A DNA stretch of 64,000 nt from Enterococcus innesii. GTDB taxonomy: Bacteria; Bacillota; Bacilli; Lactobacillales; Enterococcaceae. A program made the position numbers and the translations under genes. Numbering within the stretch: the stretch's first letter is position 1; every line of letters starts with the position of its first letter. The stretch is from NCBI GenBank assembly GCA_018982785.1, contig JAHHEN010000006.1, forward strand, positions 62,001 through 126,000, in the 5' to 3' direction. A model generated the notes under the pieces. The model searched no databases. It was not told the origin of the DNA and worked only from the letters and a program-made list of their open reading frames with translations. Positions 17,519 through 24,872 of the stretch are shown piece after piece.

Positions 17519-18427
17519 CTATTCAACATTCGTTACTTCGCCGTCTACACTGCGTTCTACTTTCATATCAGTGATTGGCAAATATCCTAATTCGATAACG
17601 ATTCCTTGTTGGACATCGTCTGTCATGATGTAATCAAGAAAGGCTTTGACGTTAGCATCTGGCTCGCCGTTCGTGTACATATGCTCGTAAGACCAGATTG
17701 GCCATTTGTTATCTGCAATATTTTCAGGAGTCGCTTCTACCCCATCAAGAGATAGCGCTTGGATCGAATCGTCCAAATAGGATAAAGCAAGGTAGCTGAT
17801 TGCTCCTGGTGTTTCAGCAACAATTTTACGGACTGTTCCAGAAGAATCTTGTTCTTGTGTTTGGATCGTCTCTGCACCATCTAAGCCCCATTTTTCAAAG
17901 GTCGCTCTCGTACCGCTGCCTGATGCGCGGTTGATTACAGAGATTTCTTGATCTGCTCCACCTAGTTCAGACCAATTCTTCACTTTGCCTGTAAAGATAT
18001 CGATTAAATCTTGTTGGCTAAGATCCGTAACGCCTGCGTCTTTATTCACCACTGGTGCCATACCAACTACAGCTACTTTATGGTCAACTAATTTGCTGGC
18101 ATCCACACCATCTTTTTCATCCGCAAAAACATCGGAATTACCGATCGTCACAGCGCCTGCTTCTACTTGACTTAAGCCAGTTCCGCTACCGCCACCTTGA
18201 ACAGTAATTGTATAATTGGGATTGTCTGCTGAGAAGCTTTCACCTGCTGCTTCAACCAAGGGTTGCAATGCAGTTGAGCCTACCGCTAAAATTTCTACAT
18301 TTTCATTTGATGCGGCACCTGATGAAGATCCGCCTGATGCTTGACTGCTCTCAGTGCTTGCGCCACCGCTCCCACAGCCAGCTAATAATAAACCAGTTGC
18401 AAAAAATAAAAGTCCCAATTTTTTCAT
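17519..18427 (-). CDS. pstS: Phosphate ABC transporter substrate-binding lipoprotein PstS
   Basis: A 302-residue lipoprotein with signal peptide and lipobox LLAGCGSGG (cysteine near residue 18). A Ser/Gly-rich linker precedes the binding domain. Phosphate-ligand motifs are seen: VGSTALQPLVEAAGESF, GGGSGTGLSQVEAGAVTIGNSDV and NRASGSGTRATFEKW. It captures phosphate for the PstCAB permease, which is not encoded nearby in this window. It lies convergent to phoPR and is preceded by TTTACA repeats with an 11-bp period, which suggests PhoP control. AAAGGAG precedes the ATG. Confidence 0.93.
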   Translation of the reverse strand: MKKLGLLFFATGLLLAGCGSGGASTESSQASGGSSSGAASNENVEILAVGSTALQPLVEAAGESFSADNPNYTITVQGGGSGTGLSQVEAGAVTIGNSDVFADEKDGVDASKLVDHKVAVVGMAPVVNKDAGVTDLSQQDLIDIFTGKVKNWSELGGADQEISVINRASGSGTRATFEKWGLDGAETIQTQEQDSSGTVRKIVAETPGAISYLALSYLDDSIQALSLDGVEATPENIADNKWPIWSYEHMYTNGEPDANVKAFLDYIMTDDVQQGIVIELGYLPITDMKVERSVDGEVTNVE

Positions 18428-18470
18428 TTAGTAAATCTCCTTTCGTTATATGCTTAGTTTAGCAAGGCGG

Positions 18471-18530
18471 TGTAAACCCTTGATGGATTTCATGTAAAGA
18501 ATCGATAAAGCGATGTAAATCTTTTGTAAA
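18471..18530 (-). promoter_or_regulatory. PHO-box-like TTTACA repeats upstream of pstS
   Basis: On the minus strand TTTACA begins at 18530, 18519, 18498 and 18476, with a degenerate TTTATC at 18509. The intervals are 11, 10, 11 and 22 bp, that is one helical turn per repeat. Bacillus PhoP binds direct TT(A/T/C)ACA-type repeats with this period. The last repeat is about 44 bp before the start codon and could double as a -35 element. Binding by the adjacent PhoP is an inference. Confidence 0.7.
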
Positions 18531-18547
18531 GTTCGTCGATTGCCTAA

Positions 18548-18584
18548 AAAAGCCCCCGCTGCATCCATCAGAGGGGGCTTACTT
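18548..18584 (-). terminator. Terminator of the aminotransferase gene
   Basis: Stem of AAGCCCCCTCT / AGCGGGGGCTT type with a GATGGATGC-like loop, followed on the minus strand by T6. It sits 30 bp past the aminotransferase stop codon and upstream of the pstS control region. Confidence 0.85.
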
Positions 18585-18614
18585 TATCTAAAAACGAAAG
18601 AAACGTTTGTAGAA

Positions 18615-19784
18615 TCAATTGCTTTGCATATAGCGTGTCAAGCGATCCATCGCTTCCACCAAGTTTTCCATACTTGCCGCATAGCTTAAACGAACATAGC
18701 CTTCTGCTTCGGGACCAAAGGCGATACCCGGGATGATTGCTAATTGATTCTTTTCGGCTAAGTCGACACAAAAAGCCATTGAATCTTGGTTGAAACCTGC
18801 TGGTATTTTGGCAAAAATGTAGAATGCACCAGATGGCTTCGCCATTTCAAAACCAAGGGCAGTCATTTTTTCAAACAAGTAATCTCGGCGTTCACGGTAA
18901 TCGGCTTTCATGACTTCTGCATCATTGATGCCTTCGATCAATGCCCGCACAGCTGCTTTTTGAGAAATCGTTGATGCCGCAGTCACTAAGTATTGGTGGA
19001 CCTTAATGATCTGAGCAGTCAAGGCTTCTGGTGCAAAAATGAAGCCGACGCGCCACCCAGTCATCGCGTGAGATTTCGACAAGCCGTTGATCACGATCGT
19101 TTGGTCACGCAAGTATTCGGCAATGGATACATGGGTTTCATCATAAGTCAACTCACTATAAATTTCATCGCTAATAACAAAAACGGGGTATTTTTCTAAA
19201 ACTTCTGCCAATGCTTTGACTTGTTCTCGGGTATAAACGACCCCTGTTGGATTGCTAGGATAATTTAAAATGACTGCCTTTACTTGCTCCCCATGCTCTT
19301 TTAAGGCTGCTTCCAAAACTTCTGGCGCTAAAACAAAGTCATTGTCCGTCGTATCAAGATAAATCGGTTTGGCATGAGCTAAATGGATGACTGGTTCATA
19401 GCCTGGATAAATTGGTGCTGGTAGAATCACTTTATCACCAGGTTCCAGCGTGGCTAATAACGAAGCTGAGATTGCTTCCGTTGCACCGATCGTCACTAAT
19501 ACTTCTGATTGAAAGTCGTAATCAAGCTGATATTTATTTTTCAAAAAGAGACTGGCTGCTTGCCGAACATCTGCTAAGCCTGCCATTCCAGAATAGTGGC
19601 TGAAATTTTGTTCGATTGCTTGGACACCCGATTTTTTCACGTGCTCCGGTGTGTTGAAATCCGGCTCGCCTAACGTTAACTTTAAAATATCAGGAATTGA
19701 AGAAACCCGTTCATCAAATTTACGAATCAATGAAACAGCTATATTATACACTTCGTGATTGAAGCGTTGGCTTACGTCTGCCAT
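18615..19784 (-). CDS. Class I/II pyridoxal-phosphate aminotransferase
   Basis: A 389-residue fold-type I aminotransferase. The PLP lysine lies in VINGLSKSHAMTGWRVG near residue 232. The cofactor-binding motifs NYPSNPTG near 172 and SDEIYSELTYD near 200 are present, as is the C-terminal carboxylate-binding arginine in YVRLSYAAS. It belongs to the PatA/AspB group that uses amino-group donors such as aspartate or N-acetyl-diaminopimelate. The true substrate is not decided by sequence alone. It lies back to back with a DUF2087 regulator across a 180-bp divergent region with a symmetric operator-like site. Confidence 0.88.
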   Translation of the reverse strand: MADVSQRFNHEVYNIAVSLIRKFDERVSSIPDILKLTLGEPDFNTPEHVKKSGVQAIEQNFSHYSGMAGLADVRQAASLFLKNKYQLDYDFQSEVLVTIGATEAISASLLATLEPGDKVILPAPIYPGYEPVIHLAHAKPIYLDTTDNDFVLAPEVLEAALKEHGEQVKAVILNYPSNPTGVVYTREQVKALAEVLEKYPVFVISDEIYSELTYDETHVSIAEYLRDQTIVINGLSKSHAMTGWRVGFIFAPEALTAQIIKVHQYLVTAASTISQKAAVRALIEGINDAEVMKADYRERRDYLFEKMTALGFEMAKPSGAFYIFAKIPAGFNQDSMAFCVDLAEKNQLAIIPGIAFGPEAEGYVRLSYAASMENLVEAMDRLTRYMQSN

Positions 19785-19891
19785 AGTATCACTCCTTTGA
19801 ATTAAGCAAATTCATTCGCTATTGTTGTTAATCCTAACACAAAAAGGCGACAATTTTAAGCAACGGATGAAATTAATCTACTAACGATAAA

Positions 19892-19915
19892 TTCGTTTGC
19901 TCATTTACAAACGAA
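19892..19915. promoter_or_regulatory. Perfect 8-bp inverted repeat in the divergent promoter region
   Basis: TTCGTTTG (19892-19899) and CAAACGAA (19908-19915) form a perfect inverted repeat with an 8-bp spacer. The right arm overlaps the probable -35 (TTTACA, 19904-19909) of the DUF2087 gene, whose -10 TAGTAT is at 19928-19933. It is well placed to be a regulator-binding site for one or both divergent genes. Confidence 0.6.
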
Positions 19916-19933
19916 ATCAATTTATGTTAGTAT
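19904..19933 (+). promoter_or_regulatory. Promoter of the DUF2087 regulator gene
   Basis: TTTACA (19904-19909) and TAGTAT (19928-19933) are separated by 18 bp, about 30 bp before the start codon. Inferred from consensus fit. Confidence 0.5.
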
Positions 19934-19962
19934 ATATCTAAACAACAAAAGGAGAACCCAAA

Positions 19963-20682
19963 ATGAAACCTTATCAAGAGTTTACCATTTCTGATTACCA
20001 GCAAGGATATGTCGCAACATCAACGGAATATTGTTGCGTATTTTGTCAGGAGACCTTCGACAAAGAAGAAATTTATCCCGTTGATGGCGCCTTTTTTACA
20101 GCAAAAAAACGAATGATGCAGCATATTACTGACCATCACGGAACCGTTTTATCCGCATTGTTGGCTTTACCCAAAGAACAAACAGGCTTATCAGAGAGCC
20201 AACAGGAGATTTTACAATTATTTGCCCAAGATATTAGCGATACTGTGATTGCCCAGCGCTTAGGTATCTCTTCTTCGACTGTCAGGAATCATCGCTTTAA
20301 GCTAAAAGAAAAGCAGCGACAAGCGACTGTTTTTCTAAGTATCATGTCCTTGTTGCAAGATAGCCCTCTGCTGCCGCCTCACAAAGGGGCAACGATGCTT
20401 GATGATCGCTATGCCATTACGGCTAGTGAAAGAGAAAAGATCATTGCTACTTATTTTGATGAAACGGGGTTTATCAAACAATTTCCCAGCAAAGAAAAGC
20501 GCAAGATCGTTGTCTTAAGTGTACTGGCACAAAAATTTGATCCGAAGAAAAATTATTCAGAAGCTGCCGTCAACGATGTATTAAAACAAGCGATCACCGA
20601 TTACGTCACTGTCCGACGTTATTTGATCGAATACGGATTTATGCAACGGACGAAAGACGGGAAAACTTACTGGTTGACTTAA
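19963..20682 (+). CDS. DUF2087 domain regulator with LuxR-type helix-turn-helix
   Basis: A 239-residue protein in three parts. The first 60 residues hold a likely zinc site, CCVFC with a following HITDHH. A LuxR/GerE-like helix-turn-helix follows near 75-120 (LSESQQEILQLFAQDISDTVIAQRLGISSSTVRNHRFKLKEK). The C-terminal DUF2087 domain begins with ITASEREKIIATYFDETGFIKQFPSKEKRK and ends with RRYLIEYGFMQRTKDGKTYWL. DUF2087 is found in regulators of many firmicutes and its ligand is unknown. AAAGGAG precedes the ATG. Divergent from the aminotransferase. Confidence 0.85.
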   Translation: MKPYQEFTISDYQQGYVATSTEYCCVFCQETFDKEEIYPVDGAFFTAKKRMMQHITDHHGTVLSALLALPKEQTGLSESQQEILQLFAQDISDTVIAQRLGISSSTVRNHRFKLKEKQRQATVFLSIMSLLQDSPLLPPHKGATMLDDRYAITASEREKIIATYFDETGFIKQFPSKEKRKIVVLSVLAQKFDPKKNYSEAAVNDVLKQAITDYVTVRRYLIEYGFMQRTKDGKTYWLT

Positions 20683-20772
20683 AACCTAGTCTGTAACTGT
20701 CTGGAACTTTTGTTGATTGGATGGACAGTATCTTTCACAGTGTTAAAAAGTCAAAAAGCTCCAGTTTTTTAC

Positions 20773-20850
20773 AAAAAAAAGACAAAGTACGAAAACACCC
20801 GTACTTTGTCTACTGTCTGAAACGCTGGGACAAGTTCCAGCGTTTATTTT
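20773..20850. terminator. Two hairpins between convergent DUF2087 and Phd-like genes
   Basis: Hairpin 1 is GACAAAGTACG / CGTACTTTGTC (20781-20791 with 20800-20810), with T8 on its minus-strand exit. Hairpin 2 is AACGCTGG / CCAGCGTT (20821-20828 with 20837-20844), with a T-rich exit on the plus strand. The first suits the minus-strand gene and the second the plus-strand gene. Confidence 0.75.
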
Positions 20851-21371
20851 TCTTTTAGAAAGATTTTTTTGATGATCAATTTATCAAATAATTGCGTTTG
20901 ATTGTCTTGTTCCCCAATGACTTCAGCAGTCACCGATTTGCCGTCTTGTTTTTTGCGCAACTGATAAACAATCTTACCTGTTTCTTTCAATTCGTTCACC
21001 ATATCGACGACACCGCCAAAACCTGTTTTACGAGTGATGAAGCCTAACGCCACCATCCGCTCATCTAAATTTTTTGCCGAGATGCTGGCACCGGTGATCA
21101 GTGCTTGTCGCATGATTTGTAAGAATTCCTCTAGCCCTGCCACTGGGGGCTGTTCGGGTTCTTCTTCCATCAGCGGTCGCTGACGCAAATAATCTAATTC
21201 CTGCAATAACGTTTCATACTGCTCTTGTGTCAACATGACCCCCGCCACTTTTTCACGATTGAATACATATACTGCTGTTCCTGCTTCTCGCGCTTGATTA
21301 AATACATCCATCGGAGATTTTTTTACTTCAGTAATTGAAGTAGTGGGAACATCCAACTTCTTCAGTTCCAT
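20844..21371 (-). CDS. Phd/YefM-antitoxin-like protein without adjacent toxin
   Basis: A 175-residue protein. Residues 1-60 resemble the Phd/YefM antitoxin fold (SITEVKKSPMDVFNQAREAGTAVYVFNREKVAGVMLTQEQYETLL). A charged linker and a second domain of about 90 residues follow, which I do not recognise. Type II antitoxins are normally under 100 residues and paired with a RelE or Doc toxin. None is seen here, so a non-TA regulatory role is possible. ATG at 21371 follows AAGGAGG. It lies downstream of copB's far end but is separated by the copB terminator. Confidence 0.75.
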   Translation of the reverse strand: MELKKLDVPTTSITEVKKSPMDVFNQAREAGTAVYVFNREKVAGVMLTQEQYETLLQELDYLRQRPLMEEEPEQPPVAGLEEFLQIMRQALITGASISAKNLDERMVALGFITRKTGFGGVVDMVNELKETGKIVYQLRKKQDGKSVTAEVIGEQDNQTQLFDKLIIKKIFLKEK

Positions 21372-21462
21372 AATCAACGTCCTCCTTGTCTCAACGAACA
21401 CATTATAGCATAAATCCAGAAGCAGATTATAGAGGTATTTCACTGCTCCTAGGAAAAGAAAC

Positions 21463-21489
21463 AAAAAAGCGGCTAATCGCCGCTTTTTT
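21463..21489 (-). terminator. Terminator overlapping the end of copB
   Basis: Stem AAAAAAGCGGC / GCCGCTTTTTT (21463-21473 with 21479-21489) with a five-base loop containing the copB stop codon. A/T runs on both sides make it usable from both directions. Confidence 0.85.
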
Positions 21490-23911
21490 CAATTGATAAG
21501 GTCATTGCATTGATGGCAACGATGATCGTGCTCATAGACATCAAGACAGCTCCGACTGCTGGGTTCAAAATGATTCCGATCGGTGCGAGGACGCCAGCTG
21601 CCAAAGGAATGGCAAAAATATTGTATCCTGCGCCCCACCAGAGATTTTGAATCATCTTGCGCCGTGTTTTTTTCGCCAAAGTCAAGAAGTGTAAGATGTC
21701 TTGAGGTTCGCTATTCGTCAAAACGACATCGGCGGAATCGATCGCTACATCGGTACCCGCTCCGATCGCAATCCCGATCGTCGCTCTTGCAAGACTTGGG
21801 GCGTCATTGATCCCATCGCCTACCATTACGACGCGCTTGCCCTCTTTGACATAGTCACTGACTAGACGTTCTTTATCGTCTGGTAACATTGCCGCATGGA
21901 AGGCTTCGATTCCTAGGTAATCGGCTACGGCTTGCGCCGCTGCTTGGTTGTCCCCTGTAGCCATAACTGGCGTGATGCCTAAGTCTTTCACTTTTTGAAT
22001 AAATTGACTCGCTTCTGGTTTCACCTTATCCCCTAATGCGACGATCCCTTCCACTTTGCCGTCATGAACCAAATAGCTGATGGTATTGCCCTGTTCTTGA
22101 TAATTTTTCAAAGAGTTCCCTTGATATTGAATGGTTAATTGCTCCAATCCTTTTTGATTGACGATCAACCACTTCTGTCCATCGATCACGCCTTCCAGAC
22201 CAATCCCCGTCCTTGTTTGAACATCAGTCGCCTTTTTGGCTGTAATGTTTTCCTTTTCTGCTTGGGCTAAAATGCCTTCTGCGATCGGATGATTGGCGGT
22301 TTTCTCAAGACCTGCTAGGTAAGCGAGTACTTCTGATGCAGAAAGGCTGCCTGTCGCCTCGATGCCAGTTACGGTAAACGTTCCTTCTGTTAACGTACCG
22401 GTCTTATCGAGGATCAGATAATCAACATGATGCGCATTCTCCAGTGCGTTGCGATTTTTTAAGAGCAAGCCATTTTTGGCAGCGATCGATGTTGAACGAG
22501 CCACGACGAGGGGAATCGCTAGGCCTAACGCATGGGGACAGGCAATGACGAATACCGTGACCATTCGATCAAGAGCAGTCGGTAGGTCAGCAACAAACAG
22601 CCACACAGCAAAGGCCAAGACACCAGCAACTAACGCAATATAAAACAACCATTTTGCCACTTTGTCCGAAAGTGCTTCTAAGCGGGATTTATCAGCTTGG
22701 GCTTTTCGCACCATTTCCATGACTTTCGCTAAGTAACTGTCTTCCCCAGTCCCTGTGACTTCCATCGTGATGGTACCATTGCCGTTGACCGATCCTCCAA
22801 TGACAGTACTGCCGATGGTTTTAGGTACCCGTCTGGATTCACCGGTAACTGCCGACTCATCGATCGTTGTTTCTCCTTCAAGGATCGTTCCGTCTGTAGG
22901 AATCTTATCTCCTGAGCGAACGATCAACTGTGTTTTGTTGGTCACTTCTTCTAATGGAATCTGTTCTTCTGATCCATCCGCATTTTTCCGAATCACTTCT
23001 TTTGGCAATAGTTCTGCTAATTTCTGTAATGCATTGCCAGCATTAGAAACGGCATTCATCTCGATCCAATGCCCCAACAACATGATCACGATCAAAGTCG
23101 CTAGTTCCCAGAAGAAATCCATTACATGAGGAACAGCAAGAAAATGATTGGCGATAAACGCGTAAAGACTATAAAAATAAGAAACCGTGATCCCCATAGC
23201 AATCAACGTCATCATGGCTGGGCTTTTTTGTTTCAATTCCATTTTCGCACCACTTAAAAACGGCTGCCCTCCATAGAAAAACAGGATCGTTCCTAAAAGC
23301 AATACGACCCAATCTGAGCCAGGAAACGTGAACTGAAAGGGCAATTCGATGCCCATCATTGGTGATAAAATGACGATTGGAATCGCCAAAACCAAGGATA
23401 GCCAAAACTTTTGCTTAAAATTTCCCATATGCATACTATGATCCATGCCACCCATTCCATGATCCATATGACTATGATCCATACCAGACATCTCATGATT
23501 CATGTGACTATGATTCATGCCAGACATCTCATGATCCGTGTGACTATGTTCCATGCCAGACATCTCATGATTCATGTGACTATGGTTCATGCCAGACATC
23601 TCGTGGTCCTTGTGGCCGTGATCCATGCCAGATATCTCATGGCCCTTATGGCTATAGTCCATGCTGGACACTTCATGATCCATAGGACCATGGTTACTAT
23701 CGGAGCTTTCATGCTCCTGCTGTTTTGATGTCGCCTTGTGATGATCCATCCCATTCATCTCATGGCTAGGCTCAGGGACTTCTGTCACTTGTGATTGCGC
23801 ATGTTGCTCTTTTCCCTGCGTACCATTATCCCGCTCATTCAAAGCAGGTTCATGCCTATGATGGCTTGACGTCTGACTATTACTTGCGGAAGACGTTTTT
23901 TTCTGATTCAT
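21473..23911 (-). CDS. copB: Copper-exporting P1B-type ATPase CopB with His/Met-repeat N-terminus
   Basis: An 812-residue P-type ATPase. The catalytic set is complete: DKTGTLTEG (phosphorylation), TGES, ANHPIAEG (HP motif), MVGDGINDAP, and the intramembrane CPH motif in FVIACPHALGLAIP. CPH rather than CPC marks the CopB type, which exports copper (or silver) from the cell. The N-terminal 165 residues carry a run of 12-residue repeats of the form HEMSGMxHSHxx (about residues 74-162, DNA 23426-23692) that can bind metal. The E. hirae CopB also has a His-rich tail, but this one is long. It is the last gene of copY-copZ-copB; copA is absent from the locus. Confidence 0.95.
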   Translation of the reverse strand: MNQKKTSSASNSQTSSHHRHEPALNERDNGTQGKEQHAQSQVTEVPEPSHEMNGMDHHKATSKQQEHESSDSNHGPMDHEVSSMDYSHKGHEISGMDHGHKDHEMSGMNHSHMNHEMSGMEHSHTDHEMSGMNHSHMNHEMSGMDHSHMDHGMGGMDHSMHMGNFKQKFWLSLVLAIPIVILSPMMGIELPFQFTFPGSDWVVLLLGTILFFYGGQPFLSGAKMELKQKSPAMMTLIAMGITVSYFYSLYAFIANHFLAVPHVMDFFWELATLIVIMLLGHWIEMNAVSNAGNALQKLAELLPKEVIRKNADGSEEQIPLEEVTNKTQLIVRSGDKIPTDGTILEGETTIDESAVTGESRRVPKTIGSTVIGGSVNGNGTITMEVTGTGEDSYLAKVMEMVRKAQADKSRLEALSDKVAKWLFYIALVAGVLAFAVWLFVADLPTALDRMVTVFVIACPHALGLAIPLVVARSTSIAAKNGLLLKNRNALENAHHVDYLILDKTGTLTEGTFTVTGIEATGSLSASEVLAYLAGLEKTANHPIAEGILAQAEKENITAKKATDVQTRTGIGLEGVIDGQKWLIVNQKGLEQLTIQYQGNSLKNYQEQGNTISYLVHDGKVEGIVALGDKVKPEASQFIQKVKDLGITPVMATGDNQAAAQAVADYLGIEAFHAAMLPDDKERLVSDYVKEGKRVVMVGDGINDAPSLARATIGIAIGAGTDVAIDSADVVLTNSEPQDILHFLTLAKKTRRKMIQNLWWGAGYNIFAIPLAAGVLAPIGIILNPAVGAVLMSMSTIIVAINAMTLSIEKSGD
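23426..23692 (-). repeat. Coding tandem repeats of 36 bp (His/Met motif of CopB)
   Basis: Repeats of about 36 bp encode near-identical 12-residue units with the core GMxHSHxxHEMS, about seven copies with drift at the ends. Several units are nearly identical at the DNA level (23480-23610). This suggests recent slippage or recombination and copy-number variation between strains. Confidence 0.85.
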
Positions 23912-24038
23912 CCTAGTATTCCCCTTCCTATTTCATTGCATGTGCGCACAGTCTTGCTCCTTCATACAAAAGCTTCAAGCGGCTGGACACTTTTCATTTG
24001 TTTTGATTTTTTCCTTTTCACTTTAGCAATTCCATCGC

Positions 24039-24248
24039 TTACTCAAATACCCCTTGATAACCCGCTTCGGAGACCGCATTGACTAAGGCTGTTTCTGTCA
24101 CTTGCGACTCGTCAAACTTGACTGTTCCGCGAGCTTTTTTCAAGTCCACTTTGGCTTTTTTCACACCCGGTACGTCACTAAGCGCTTTTTCAACTTTTGC
24201 GGCACAATGGGCACAATTCATTCCGCTGATTTGCATGTTTTTTTTCAT
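24039..24248 (-). CDS. copZ: Copper chaperone CopZ
   Basis: A 69-residue heavy-metal-associated domain with the copper-binding motif GMNCAHCAAKVEKAL at residues 9-23. In E. hirae CopZ carries Cu(I) to the CopY repressor and to CopA. The beta-alpha-beta-beta-alpha-beta pattern (KAKVDLKKARGTVKFD, LVNAVSEAGY) is intact. Between copY and copB, about 35 bp downstream of copY. Confidence 0.95.
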   Translation of the reverse strand: MKKNMQISGMNCAHCAAKVEKALSDVPGVKKAKVDLKKARGTVKFDESQVTETALVNAVSEAGYQGVFE

Positions 24249-24285
24249 TACGATTCCTCATTTCTTTTAACAGTTCGTTGGCTAC

Positions 24286-24732
24286 TTATTTTGTTGCATG
24301 GGTTTTGCATTGGCACTGACCAGGAATACAATTACACGAAATCGCTGCTACTGGCACTTTTTGGTCGACTGCTGTTTGGAGCATCGCCAAATCTTCTGCC
24401 GTCAATGCTGCTTCTTGGATCATTTCCGCTAATGTCTGCCCAACTTTTTTGGCACAAATATGAGAAAAAAGATTCTCAGCTGCGCTGCGAACGGTTGCTT
24501 CTTCGGAAACAAGCGGCGAATAAACAAATTTTTTTCCTTGGCTTTCTGTTTTCAATACGCCTTTTTTGACGAGTCGTCCTAAAAGCGTCTTGACTGTCGC
24601 TGCTTTCCAATTTTTATTTTCGCTCAATAAAGCGGTGATCTCTTTCGCGTCGGATTGTCCTAATGTCCAGATCACACGCATGACTTCCCATTCAGAATCG
24701 CTGATTTTGATTGGTTCGACCACAGATTGCAT
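24286..24732 (-). CDS. copY: Copper-responsive repressor CopY
   Basis: A 148-residue BlaI/CopY-type repressor. The winged helix is seen as [26 protein letters not shown] and [19 protein letters not shown]. The C-terminal copper/zinc-binding cluster is [10 protein letters not shown], of the known CxCx4CxC form. Copper displaces zinc there and releases CopY from DNA. The ATG at 24732 is preceded by AAAGGA at nine bases. Earlier ATG 24750 has no site. Its own operator overlaps the promoter just upstream. Confidence 0.95.
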   Translation of the reverse strand: MQSVVEPIKISDSEWEVMRVIWTLGQSDAKEITALLSENKNWKAATVKTLLGRLVKKGVLKTESQGKKFVYSPLVSEEATVRSAAENLFSHICAKKVGQTLAEMIQEAALTAEDLAMLQTAVDQKVPVAAISCNCIPGQCQCKTHATK

Positions 24733-24768
24733 TTGTCCACTTCCTTTCATAAGTGATTCACATTTTTA

Positions 24769-24797
24769 AGTTTACATCTGTAATCGTATTTTGTCAA
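24769..24797 (-). promoter_or_regulatory. cop promoter with cop box overlapping the -10 region
   Basis: On the minus strand TTGACA (24792-24797) and TAAACT (24769-24774) are 17 bp apart. The cop box TACAGATGTA (24773-24782) overlaps the -10. Its TACAnnTGTA form is the known CopY operator of enterococci. E. hirae has two boxes; only one perfect copy is seen here. Assignment as the copYZB operator is well supported by position. Confidence 0.85.
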
Positions 24798-24842
24798 AAA
24801 AAGCATCGCCAAACTTTCTACGTTTTGACAATGCTTTTTTCT
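24797..24842 (-). terminator. Terminator of galM
   Basis: Imperfect stem built on AAAAAAGCAT / ATGCTTTTTT flanks with inner CAAA/TTTG pairs, followed on the minus strand by T7. It lies between the galM stop codon and the cop promoter. Confidence 0.75.
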
Positions 24843-24872
24843 ATTTAATTAAAAATGATTTGGTTCCTATGC

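Noticed and set aside
20844-21371. Type II toxin-antitoxin module
   Set aside because: Only an antitoxin-like domain is found; no adjacent small toxin frame.
23411-23728. A repetitive 105-residue frame on the plus strand opposite copB
   Set aside because: It is the reverse reading of the CopB repeats (rich in Met, His, Ile) and has no ribosome site or independent support.
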